Position numbers and translations under genes: made by a program. A stretch of 64,000 nucleotides of DNA from Malonomonas rubra DSM 5091 (GTDB lineage Bacteria; Desulfobacterota; Desulfuromonadia; Desulfuromonadales; Geopsychrobacteraceae): NCBI RefSeq assembly GCF_900142125.1, contig NZ_FQZT01000001.1:124001-188000 (forward strand). The letters run 5' to 3'. Positions 35,841-44,518 of the stretch are shown piece after piece; the first letter of the stretch is position 1; every line of letters begins with the position of its first letter. The notes under the pieces are model-generated. The model saw nothing but the letters and a program-made list of their open reading frames with translations. It made no database searches and had not been told where the DNA came from.

Positions 35841-38189
35841 TTACACTCCGACTTTTTCCTGATGGCGTGTCACGACTCCGATCAGCCCCTCTTCATCAAA
35901 CGGCTTGACCAGATAGTCAGATGCCCCAAGCGAAAGAGCTTCCTGGCGATGCTGCTCACCAGCTCGGGATGTCAGGACAGCAACCGGGATATCGATGCCA
36001 CGGTTCTGCAGTTCGCGCAGCAACTCGTAACCATGCATGATTGGCATCTCAAGGTCGGTGATTATAGAGAAGACATTCTCGCCCTCGTCCAATTTCTCCA
36101 GCGCGTCCTGACCATTGACAGCAGTGATCACAGAAAAACCGTTCGCTTTCAACATCAAACTGGCAAACTTGCGGACACTCAGCGAATCGTCAACGACCAG
36201 TACATGTGGAGTCGATGGGGCAGCGGCAACTGGTTCAACTGAAACTTCCGCCACCTCGATCCGCTGATGCTTCATCCGCGCCGGATTGACCACAAGTCGC
36301 ATGGTCCCGTCACCGGAGAGACTGGAACCGGAGAAGTACGGCAGCTCGTCAAGGAATGAACCGAAAGGCTTGATAACGGTATCTTCCTGGCCGATAACGA
36401 CATCAACCAGCAACATGATCGGCGTACCTTCCGACTGGGTCACAATGCCGTAACCCGGTTTGCTGTCATCGGCTGGCAATTTCAACAGCTTCGCCATGTC
36501 GACCTGCTTAATATTTGTATATTTGCCCGATTCTGCACGGGCTTCATATTCCAGATCGACAATTTCATCAACCAGTGCAGATGGAATAACGAAACGCTGC
36601 TCGCAACAGCTGAACTGAATAACGTTGACGATAACCAGTGACAACGGCAGACGAAGACGGAAACGGGTGCCTTCACCCTTTTTCGTCCAGACATCAATTG
36701 TGCCGTTCAGGCTGGAAAGGCGGTCCATGACAACGTTCATGCCGACGCCACGACCGGACACACTGTCAGTCTCAACGTTCGTACTGAAGCCTGGGCGGAA
36801 AATCAGCTGAATCAGGTCCTGCTCGGAGACATCGTCTCCTTCTACGATGAACCCCTTCTCGATCCCGCGGGCACGGACCCGCTCAAGGTCGATACCGCGG
36901 CCATCATCTTCGATAACAACCTCAACAGTGTTACCGCGACGTTCGGCTTTCAACCAGATAGTTGCTTTCTCCGGCTTGCCTGCTGCCCGCCGTTCTTCCT
37001 CTGACTCGATACCATGAGCAAAAGAGTTGCGGACAATGTGCAACAGCGGATCGAACAGACCATCATAAACAACCCGGTCGATCGCCGTTTCGCCACCGGA
37101 AATACAAAGCTCAACAGCTTTGCCCGCTTCCTGGGCAAGGTCGCGGATTGAGCGGTTGAAACGTTGGAAGAGCTGGCCGGCTTGGACCGTCCGCGCGGCC
37201 GAAATCTGCTCTTTCATATCGTCGGTCATACGATCGAGCGAGAAAACATCCTGCGAGAACAGGTTGAAGAAGCCGGACATTTCCTTCATCGCTTCTTCAA
37301 TGTCTTCTGTAATCTCTCGCAGCTTGCGCGAGAAAAGGTTCAGCTCGTCATAACGGTCGAACTCCAGTTCGTCGAAGGCGTCATCCCCACCAGCAACGGC
37401 ATTTTGCGCCGGCATGGTGTAGTCGTAGCGCTCGGCGAAACCGGTGACCTCTTTCAGCAAACGCTGACCGGCAAACTCGACCTCCCCCTTCATCCGCTCC
37501 AGCACTGGGAGACGATCAAGCAAGTGGTTCTTGGTTACGGTAAACTCACCGACCAACCCCATCAACGACTCGATACGGTCAAGGCCGACACGGACAACTC
37601 CACTTTCGTCCATTCGGCGAGTCGGCTTACGACGTTCTGAACCTACGTAAGTATTCGCCTCGTCTTCCTCGTCAACCTCAGCCTCTTTCTGCTCGGTGTC
37701 GGTCAGAGCATCAGGCTCGGCAGTTTCAACCAGCTCTTCTGACTCTGCGAGCGTCTCACTGGTCTCATCCTCTGTTTCATCCGAAGCAGAAGAAGCAGCA
37801 GCCTCGCTCTCGGCCAATGCAATTCGCGACAATGCTTCCGTGACCAGCTCATCCGCAGGGTCTTCACCCGCCTTGCGGATGTGAATCATTTCGCGCATCT
37901 GGTCGAGGGCAAACAGCATGGCATTGACGCGGCCGATGGTCAGGGCCTGCTCACCATCTCGGATACCTTCCAGCAGGTCTTCCAGTCGGTGGGCAACGGA
38001 GCCGACATCGGTGACATTCATCAGGTTCGCCGACCCTTTTAACGTGTGGGCCGAACGGAACAGTGGCTCAATCAGCTCCGCGGAAAGCGAAGGATCTTTT
38101 TCCAGTTGCAACAGACCGTTTTCGAGAACCCCGAGATGCTCATCCGCCTCTTCAACAAAGAATCCGAAGACGCTATCAATAATGCTCAT
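35841..38189 (-). CDS. cheA: Hybrid chemotaxis histidine kinase CheA-REC
   Basis: A 782-residue protein. The P1/Hpt domain (residues 1-105) has phospho-His48 in FRSAHTLKGSANLM. No P2 domain is seen; an acidic linker rich in Glu and Asp follows (about 125-190). Then come P3 dimerisation, P4 ATPase (N box HIVRNSFAHGIES, G1 DDGRGID, G2 GRGVGMNVV), P5 CheW-like (about 510-640) and a C-terminal REC domain (about 655-780; VVDDSLSVRKF, Asp in ITDLEMPIMHG, KPFDEEG). It resembles PixL/ChpA-type hybrid kinases of pilus-linked systems. It starts inside the stop of the Hpt-CheW gene (TAATG). Confidence 0.92.
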   Translation of the reverse strand: MSIIDSVFGFFVEEADEHLGVLENGLLQLEKDPSLSAELIEPLFRSAHTLKGSANLMNVTDVGSVAHRLEDLLEGIRDGEQALTIGRVNAMLFALDQMREMIHIRKAGEDPADELVTEALSRIALAESEAAASSASDETEDETSETLAESEELVETAEPDALTDTEQKEAEVDEEDEANTYVGSERRKPTRRMDESGVVRVGLDRIESLMGLVGEFTVTKNHLLDRLPVLERMKGEVEFAGQRLLKEVTGFAERYDYTMPAQNAVAGGDDAFDELEFDRYDELNLFSRKLREITEDIEEAMKEMSGFFNLFSQDVFSLDRMTDDMKEQISAARTVQAGQLFQRFNRSIRDLAQEAGKAVELCISGGETAIDRVVYDGLFDPLLHIVRNSFAHGIESEEERRAAGKPEKATIWLKAERRGNTVEVVIEDDGRGIDLERVRARGIEKGFIVEGDDVSEQDLIQLIFRPGFSTNVETDSVSGRGVGMNVVMDRLSSLNGTIDVWTKKGEGTRFRLRLPLSLVIVNVIQFSCCEQRFVIPSALVDEIVDLEYEARAESGKYTNIKQVDMAKLLKLPADDSKPGYGIVTQSEGTPIMLLVDVVIGQEDTVIKPFGSFLDELPYFSGSSLSGDGTMRLVVNPARMKHQRIEVAEVSVEPVAAAPSTPHVLVVDDSLSVRKFASLMLKANGFSVITAVNGQDALEKLDEGENVFSIITDLEMPIMHGYELLRELQNRGIDIPVAVLTSRAGEQHRQEALSLGASDYLVKPFDEEGLIGVVTRHQEKVGV

Positions 38190-39667
38190 TATTCAACCCC
38201 TCTCACTTTATAGAGGGAAAGAAAGTCTGCCATATCGATCTTCTCTCCGTTGAATTCCTCAGCGAGATATGGAACCCCGTCTGCAAGGAAAGATAGTGAT
38301 TCTCCCAGATACTCGGCAACCACCAGACGACGCTGTACACGCACTTCCGCCTGCTGATGGTTGTTCAAAATCGCCAGGTTGATCACCGGCAGGACCTCGC
38401 CACGCAGGTTGATCAAACCACTGACCATCGGCGGAGCCAACGGCAACGGCAGAACCTGAGGCAGATCGGTGATTTCTTTCATCTGCTTGATCGGCAAATG
38501 ATAATCACGCTCACCTATTTTGAAGACGCAGCAGACGTACTCTTTACGCGGGGCAGATTCCTGATCCGGTAACAGCAGGGACTCGGCGATCTTCTCGGCG
38601 CGTTCAGCGACTTGTTCAGGCGATGCAGAAAAAGGATCAGCTGTTTCCTCTGCTTCTTCTGTTTCAGCAGCATCCTCAACCGATTCACTGAAATCATCAT
38701 CTTCAGCGAACGGATCTGCAACGGGCCCATTGTCCGGTTCAGATGCTAAAGAGGCAGTGTCGACACCGAGATCAAAATCATCTTCGGCGAAAGGATCCTC
38801 CATCGCAACAGCCTGACCCTCTACAGACTCATCAACCGGAACTTCATCGGCAGCCAAAGGTTCTTCGTCGGGCTCTTCCGAAACCGGCTCCTCCGATTCG
38901 CGGACAACGGGGAGAGCATCTTCTACATCCAGCCCTAATGTGTCTTCGGCAAATGGATCGAAAGGGAGAGGTTCAGCGGATTCTACATTTTGCTCAGTTT
39001 CAGCCTTGAGCTCTTGAGCTTCCACATTTGCGTTTTCAGCAACGGAAAAATCATCATCTTCGGCAAACGGATCATCAGCGTTGTCTGCCTGCTTGTCTGC
39101 TACTCCGTTAACCAGGTCGAGCTCCATGCCGAAAGCAGGGTCATCCGCGAAAGGATCGGAAACAGCTGCGGAGCCTTCTTCGGACAACAAGCTGGGGTCA
39201 TCCGCAAAAGGATCATCCAGCATCGGAGCACGCCGTTCTTCTTGACTGTCGATCAACTCGACCAGAGGTGTACGGCCAGGAAAGGCTTCGGCCAGATCGA
39301 GCGCCTGCAGTGCCTCTTTGACAAACAAAGTCGGCTCCTGCAGATCGCCTTGTAGCGCAGCAACCAGAGGAGAAACCCAATCGACCGCCAGTTTCAACGC
39401 TTCGTGCTCAACAGGGGTCGGCACCGTCCGCGCTTCAAAATGCCTTTCCAGCATAGCCTCAAGGCGGCGGGAAATTTTGCAGATCGATTCCGCTTTAACC
39501 AGGTCCGCCGTGCCTTTCAATGTGTGCGCTGCACGAAAGGCGGCCTCTAGTTCATCGCTGCTGGCCTGCGCGAGATCTTGATAACTGAGAAACTGGCGCA
39601 GGGCATTCAGGTTTCTTTCGGCTTCGCCCAGGAAGATAGGAAACAGCTTCTGCCGCAAGTCATCCAT
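38189..39667 (-). CDS. Hpt-(DPF repeat linker)-CheW fusion protein
   Basis: A 492-residue protein with an unusual layout. An N-terminal Hpt domain (1-115) has His48 in FRAAHTLKGTADLV. An acidic, probably disordered linker (about 145-370) has seven DPF motifs, mostly DPFAED or DPFADD, at residues near 152, 171, 199, 237, 291, 318 and 344. A C-terminal CheW domain (about 374-490) has YVCCVFKIGERDYHLPI and GLINLRGEVLPVINL. There is no kinase core. It may couple receptor arrays to a phosphorelay with the adjacent CheA-REC. It overlaps the CheA gene by 1 nt and follows the REC-PATAN gene by 10 nt. Confidence 0.88.
   Translation of the reverse strand: MDDLRQKLFPIFLGEAERNLNALRQFLSYQDLAQASSDELEAAFRAAHTLKGTADLVKAESICKISRRLEAMLERHFEARTVPTPVEHEALKLAVDWVSPLVAALQGDLQEPTLFVKEALQALDLAEAFPGRTPLVELIDSQEERRAPMLDDPFADDPSLLSEEGSAAVSDPFADDPAFGMELDLVNGVADKQADNADDPFAEDDDFSVAENANVEAQELKAETEQNVESAEPLPFDPFAEDTLGLDVEDALPVVRESEEPVSEEPDEEPLAADEVPVDESVEGQAVAMEDPFAEDDFDLGVDTASLASEPDNGPVADPFAEDDDFSESVEDAAETEEAEETADPFSASPEQVAERAEKIAESLLLPDQESAPRKEYVCCVFKIGERDYHLPIKQMKEITDLPQVLPLPLAPPMVSGLINLRGEVLPVINLAILNNHQQAEVRVQRRLVVAEYLGESLSFLADGVPYLAEEFNGEKIDMADFLSLYKVRGVE
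38630..39214 (-). repeat. Coding repeat: seven DPF motifs in the Hpt-CheW linker
   Basis: The codons for DPFAED-type hexapeptides recur seven times over about 195 residues with irregular spacing (19 to 54 residues). Flanks are Glu/Asp/Ala-rich. The motif is conserved but the spacers are not, which suggests short linear binding motifs rather than a folded repeat. Confidence 0.8.
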
Positions 39668-39677
39668 CGGCTACTCC

Positions 39678-40970
39678 TTAAGCGCCTTTTACCCGCAACA
39701 GTCCGACCTTACGCAGGGCATAACAGATTCGCTTGGTTTCCAGCGGATCAAGCTGACTGGCGGCGATAATCTCGGATAACGGTTTGCGGCCGTCGATCAT
39801 GGCGAAAATATCCAGCTCACGGGATTTGAGATTAACCGTATCGAGAGCATCCTCGTTGGTGATGAGACGCACCAGAACCATGCTTTCATCTTTAAATTCT
39901 GTCGCAGCGAGTTGACGCTCATCTAAGTGACTTAAGCCTTCCATCAGCACGTTGATCAGCGGCACGCGGACCTTCATATCCCGAAGGTTGGTCGGCAGAT
40001 CATCACGCTCAAGGAAAAAATTCCCGCTTTTAGCGCCAAGAATGCTGCCGAAAGCATCCTGCGCATGCAGGCGTAGCGCTTCCATCAACTGCTCTTCGTT
40101 AACCAACTCTTTTTCGACCAGCATCCGGCCAATCGGTATGCCTCGATCACGTGCCTCGGTAACGACCTGCTGGATGGTTTCATCGTCGGCATCGAGCAAT
40201 TTCTGCTTCCGCATGATATCAGTCAAAAACGGCTGCTTAGCACCTTTTTTGCTACAGGAGGCAAAAACGAACATCCCTTCTTCAAGGAAAACTTCGCCGA
40301 AAATATCTGCGGAAAATATCGTCAGACGGCCAGACAGACGAGAATTGTAGACAAAGTTGATAACATCCGGCAGGGGAACTTCCGTCAAGTCACCGGAAAA
40401 AACCACACCACCCTTTTTCAGCACTCCCGCCTCAGTCAGCATGTCGGTCATGACATTGCGCATCAGCAGCGGAAAGTCTTTCTGAAAGTACTGGCGCAGC
40501 AACTTGTCGAACATCTCATGCATAGATGCAATGGACGCCATACCAGCAGCTCCTTCTGTGGCGGCAGCAGGCGCTTCCGGCTCCTCGATGACAACATCCT
40601 TGAGGACCTCTTCCAGCTTGTTGATCAGGTCGTCCGGCTCGAACGGTTTTGAAAAATAGTAAAGAACACCAAACTCTTTTTCGAAGGTCTCGCCGACCGA
40701 CTCGCCTTTGGATGAAATAAGGATCAACGGCACATCCTTCATTTTTTCATCCTGACGGACCTTACGGCAGAAGGTGTGGCCGTTCATGTTCGGCATAATG
40801 AAGTCGACCAGAATAACCGACGGGCGAACTTTCTCGACCATTTCCAGGCCTCGTTCACCGTCCTCGGCGGTATAGACGCTGTAACCGTGTTGCGAAAGGA
40901 TCAGCTCCCCCAAACGACGAACTGTCGGCGAATCATCAACCAGAAGAACCTTGATGCCATCTGTAGCCAT
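39678..40970 (-). CDS. PatA-like response regulator (REC-DUF4388/PATAN)
   Basis: A 430-residue protein. The REC domain (1-125) has VDDSPTVRR, phospho-Asp56 in VILVDFIMPNMNG, Ser in ISSKG and KPFEPDD. A PATAN/DUF4388 domain (about 185-310; FSGDLTEVPLPDVINFVYNSRLSGRLTIF... GEVFLEEGMFVFASC) follows, then a C-terminal winged-helix-like tail (370-430; PLSEIIAASQLDPLETKRICYALRKVGLL). This is the PatA/PixG type of cyanobacterial pilus-chemotaxis operons, with REC at the other end. It is first in the operon with the Hpt-CheW and CheA genes. Confidence 0.88.
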   Translation of the reverse strand: MATDGIKVLLVDDSPTVRRLGELILSQHGYSVYTAEDGERGLEMVEKVRPSVILVDFIMPNMNGHTFCRKVRQDEKMKDVPLILISSKGESVGETFEKEFGVLYYFSKPFEPDDLINKLEEVLKDVVIEEPEAPAAATEGAAGMASIASMHEMFDKLLRQYFQKDFPLLMRNVMTDMLTEAGVLKKGGVVFSGDLTEVPLPDVINFVYNSRLSGRLTIFSADIFGEVFLEEGMFVFASCSKKGAKQPFLTDIMRKQKLLDADDETIQQVVTEARDRGIPIGRMLVEKELVNEEQLMEALRLHAQDAFGSILGAKSGNFFLERDDLPTNLRDMKVRVPLINVLMEGLSHLDERQLAATEFKDESMVLVRLITNEDALDTVNLKSRELDIFAMIDGRKPLSEIIAASQLDPLETKRICYALRKVGLLRVKGA

Positions 40971-41128
40971 GTAAATAATCTCCCAGCAAATCGTCAGCTG
41001 TTAACAATCAAAATGCGTAAAACGGTAGAAGTTTACCATCGCAGATTAAAAATTCATAGTTTTTAATTTAGAAAAATGAATTTTCTCTTAAGTTTCACAA
41101 TGGAAATAGATAAGGCGGGATTCAGTCA

Positions 41129-42010
41129 TCAATCAAGGACAAAATCGACAGGAACAATGACCCAGCTTTCGATCGGCAAGCCATAATCCAAAGCAGGCTT
41201 GAACGTCCAGAACCTAACGGCCCTGAGAGCCGCCCGATCGAGAGCTTTGTAGCCGGAAGAAGTTTCGACTTTGAGCTTACCGACGCTGCCATCTTTTTCA
41301 ACCAGAACTTTAAGCTCAACCCTGCCCTGCTGGCCACGACGACGGGCAATATCTGGGTAAATCGGAGGAGGATTTATATCGTACCGTGGCAAAGCCTGCA
41401 AAAACAAAGGCTCTACTATTTGTTGATGTCCACCATCTCCGGTGCTCTTTGTTCCAGGCTCAAAAACGGGAATTTCTTCCAACTCTCCGGCGTATCCAAC
41501 GAATTGTTCGCTGCCAGTAAGCACGTCAGTTTTCGACGAAACACTCTCTTGATTTATATATTCATCTACGACCTTGGAACTACTACTTACTGAAATACTA
41601 GCAGCTCCTACTACCGAGTCCAAAGGTTCTAATTCGACAGAATCCAAAAACTCATCACTGGACAACAATAAAGACTGGGAAATGCTTTCCGTTACTGACT
41701 CTTTGGTCACACTCTCCGAAGCTTCTAAATCGGGGGCTGCTATTGGCTTCTCTTTCGGTTGAAGCTGTTTTGCGTTTTCCTCATCCAACAGCGTTGCTTC
41801 TCTCTGCTCCAAATGGCTTTTTTTTGGGGACTTATCCGGTGCCTTTTCAATCTGGCGAAAACTGACGTTCGACCGCTCCAGTAAACTCACCCCTTCAGAC
41901 AAACCTGAAACAAGTTTTGAGCCAGGCTGTAAAACATCAAACTGAAGTAATAATAAATGGATAGAGAGCGACAGTAGAATGAAAGCTAGAAAACGGATCG
42001 AATAGTACAA
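41129..42010 (-). CDS. tonB: TonB-family energy transducer
   Basis: A 293-residue protein. It has an N-terminal membrane helix (residues 7-25), a long Ser/Glu-rich linker rather than the usual Pro/Lys type, and a C-terminal TonB domain (about 205-293; YPDIARRRGQQGRVELKVLVEKDGSVGKLKVETSSGYKALDRAALRAV, in part, and FWTFKPAL). The frame opens with TTG at 42008-42010 and has no better start nearby. It is divergent from the TonB-dependent receptor gene 125 nt away, so the two probably work together. Base composition is more AT-rich than the neighbours. Confidence 0.85.
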   Translation of the reverse strand: MYYSIRFLAFILLSLSIHLLLLQFDVLQPGSKLVSGLSEGVSLLERSNVSFRQIEKAPDKSPKKSHLEQREATLLDEENAKQLQPKEKPIAAPDLEASESVTKESVTESISQSLLLSSDEFLDSVELEPLDSVVGAASISVSSSSKVVDEYINQESVSSKTDVLTGSEQFVGYAGELEEIPVFEPGTKSTGDGGHQQIVEPLFLQALPRYDINPPPIYPDIARRRGQQGRVELKVLVEKDGSVGKLKVETSSGYKALDRAALRAVRFWTFKPALDYGLPIESWVIVPVDFVLD

Positions 42011-42135
42011 AACAATATCACCAGAGGAAAACTTCAGATAAGTAGTTACTCACTTGTACTTTTACCCTAATCGCTGATAAGTTACCGCGAAATATCAGAA
42101 ATTGCCATCAACATTCTATCGCATCAGGATAGTTC

Positions 42136-44517
42136 ATGACATTTTTAAATAAAGGCTATGCCATAGCTTTTTTTTCATTTGTTTGTTTTTTTTCTTTTGC
42201 CCAACAAGCAATTTGTGCCGATGAACTGGCAACTGTAAAATTGCCAACCTTGGAGGTTTCAGCCGAGAGGATTGCCCCGACAACGGGTACAGTAATCATC
42301 GACAAAGAGATGATAGAAAACCTTCCATCTCGAAACGGAAGTGTCAATGAAATTATCGGCATTGCTCCGGGAATTCAGTATGGAGAAGATTATCTAAATT
42401 CTTTTACCGGCGGTGAAGTTGAGCCTCCAGGAGTATCTATTTCAGGGAGTCGCTTTTACGAAAACAACTACACCATAGACGGTCTCAGCAATAACAACCC
42501 AGTAGACCCAGGAAATGGTGATTATGTTGATTCCAACAAGCTACCGGCTCATCCTCAGATACATTTTTTATCAAAAGAACTAATCGAAGAAATTAAAGTC
42601 TACAATAGCAATATCCCCGCAGAATTTGGCGGATTCATTGGTGGACAAGTTGATGTAAAAACAATAAACCCGTCATCAGATTTTTGGGGTTCCGTAAACT
42701 ATCGCACAACACGAAGCTCATGGACTGAATTCCATATTTCCGATGAAGACAAAGAGGATTTCTACCACTCTGAAGACAATGATTATCAGCCTAAATTCAC
42801 GAAGCATGATGGTGGACTAATCATCAACACACCGGTAGGTCCGGATACCTCCTTTATTACTGCATACCAGCAAAAAAAGTCATTTATCCCTCTGCGCCAA
42901 CTTGGTCAAACAGAAACGCAAACACGAAAACATGAAAGTTTCTTCTTTAAACTCGGCCATGATTTTTCATTGACAAATAGAATTTCAGCAACAGCCCTTT
43001 ATTCCCCCGTAGAAGGCAAATACTTTCTAAATAATTTCAAAAATGGAGATTACACTCTCAACAGAGACAGCTATTCATTCGTAATAAATAGTGAAAATTA
43101 TATGGATTCAGGATTACTGACGTTTGCAATAGGCTACAACGGACAAAAAAGCGAACGAAAAGGAGGAAGCGATCGTTTCTTTTGGGACACCTCTACGACT
43201 TCCATAGATTGGGAATCTGGGTTTGAAGGAAGTCTCGGCCCACTAAAAACTGGGTTTGACGAAATAAACGCTAACGCTGACTTTGAATTTAAAAATCTAA
43301 AATTTAAGCAAACAGACCACAAAATAAAACTGGGCACAGAGATTTCTTACTCCGACAGATATTACAACCGACCTGAAACCTATTATTATTATTTTGTTGA
43401 TGTTGTTGCTCCAATCACATGTCAACCTGATGATAATGCCTGCATTGAAAATGAACAATACTTGAAGTACAGGACAAAATATTTTAAAGGGGAAAGCAGT
43501 TCACACTTATTCAATTTCGCTACATATATTCAAGATGCAATCGCCTGGAAAAGATTAGAAATTTTCCCGGGTTTACGAATGTCTTACGATAGTATTGCTA
43601 AAAAAGGCAATTTAGCACCAAGATTTTCTGCCGCATTGGATGTTTTCGGCAACCACAAAACTACCATTTACGTTGGTAAAAATCGCTATTACAGTGGCAC
43701 ACCACACACTTATGAACTTTACACAAGTCTTTATTACGAAGTAGAAAAACGATCGTCTCAAAACGATCCTTGGGTCGGAACCGATAACTACACAAGACAG
43801 TCAAGTGACCTTAAAACTCCTTATAGCGATGAAACCAGCATTGGCATAATCCAGAAGATTTTCGGTGGGGAGCTAAAGGTTCAATACATAGAAAAGAAAA
43901 ACAAGGATGAGATTACACGATCAAAAGATTCTGACCTTAAGACATATACCCTGAATAACAATGGAACATCTGAGCATGAAAATTGGCAGGTAAGTTGGCA
44001 TCGCTATTGGAGAAATCATTCCTTAGAACTTAATTGCACATGGCAAGAGACTAGAAGTAACCATACTGATTATGAGTCCACCCTGAATGACGATGACCTT
44101 ACAGACACAATCTGGTACGAAGGAAAAGAAATCGGTATAGATGAGTTCATTCGAGCTGACTACAACCGCCCTTTTGTTGCAAACCTAATTTATTCTGGGA
44201 AGCTCCCTCACGGCATCACTTTTACCAATATCTCAAAATACCGGGGGCCTTACACTTGGAGAGAATACCAAGGATACAGCCTGCCAAGCAGCATAGATCC
44301 GACACAAATGGTTCGGGTTTACAAGCGCGCACAACAAAAGCGTGCTTTGACTTTTGACTGGAAGTTCAGTTGGGCTGTTCCTACGTCATCTAAGCAACAA
44401 GCGATTTTAAGTCTCGACATCTACAATGTCTTTAACAAAAAATCAAAATATGGAGCAGGTATTGATAATTACGAGATCGGTCGCCAATTCTGGGCCGGCC
44501 TCACTTACAAGTTCTAA
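42136..44517 (+). CDS. TonB-dependent outer-membrane receptor
   Basis: A 793-residue protein. It has a signal peptide (1-28, cleavage after QQAICA), a TonB-box-like LPTLEVSAE, a plug domain (about 45-170; ENLPSRNGSVNEIIGIAPGIQ... YTIDGLSNNNPVDP... AEFGGFIGGQVDVKT) and a beta-barrel that ends in an aromatic C-terminal strand (FWAGLTYKF). One Cys pair lies in an extracellular-loop-like region (CQPDDNAC, near 435). It is clearly AT-richer than the flanking genes, which hints at transfer. The substrate is unknown; there is no siderophore or B12 motif I can read. It converges, with a 1-nt gap, on the LVIVD protein gene. Confidence 0.92.
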   Translation: MTFLNKGYAIAFFSFVCFFSFAQQAICADELATVKLPTLEVSAERIAPTTGTVIIDKEMIENLPSRNGSVNEIIGIAPGIQYGEDYLNSFTGGEVEPPGVSISGSRFYENNYTIDGLSNNNPVDPGNGDYVDSNKLPAHPQIHFLSKELIEEIKVYNSNIPAEFGGFIGGQVDVKTINPSSDFWGSVNYRTTRSSWTEFHISDEDKEDFYHSEDNDYQPKFTKHDGGLIINTPVGPDTSFITAYQQKKSFIPLRQLGQTETQTRKHESFFFKLGHDFSLTNRISATALYSPVEGKYFLNNFKNGDYTLNRDSYSFVINSENYMDSGLLTFAIGYNGQKSERKGGSDRFFWDTSTTSIDWESGFEGSLGPLKTGFDEINANADFEFKNLKFKQTDHKIKLGTEISYSDRYYNRPETYYYYFVDVVAPITCQPDDNACIENEQYLKYRTKYFKGESSSHLFNFATYIQDAIAWKRLEIFPGLRMSYDSIAKKGNLAPRFSAALDVFGNHKTTIYVGKNRYYSGTPHTYELYTSLYYEVEKRSSQNDPWVGTDNYTRQSSDLKTPYSDETSIGIIQKIFGGELKVQYIEKKNKDEITRSKDSDLKTYTLNNNGTSEHENWQVSWHRYWRNHSLELNCTWQETRSNHTDYESTLNDDDLTDTIWYEGKEIGIDEFIRADYNRPFVANLIYSGKLPHGITFTNISKYRGPYTWREYQGYSLPSSIDPTQMVRVYKRAQQKRALTFDWKFSWAVPTSSKQQAILSLDIYNVFNKKSKYGAGIDNYEIGRQFWAGLTYKF

Positions 44518-44518
44518 C

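Noticed and set aside
41046-41072. AT-only hairpin (TTAAAAA / TTTTTAA) downstream of tonB as a terminator
   Set aside because: The stem contains only A-T pairs and no T-run follows the stem on the minus strand; it would be too weak.
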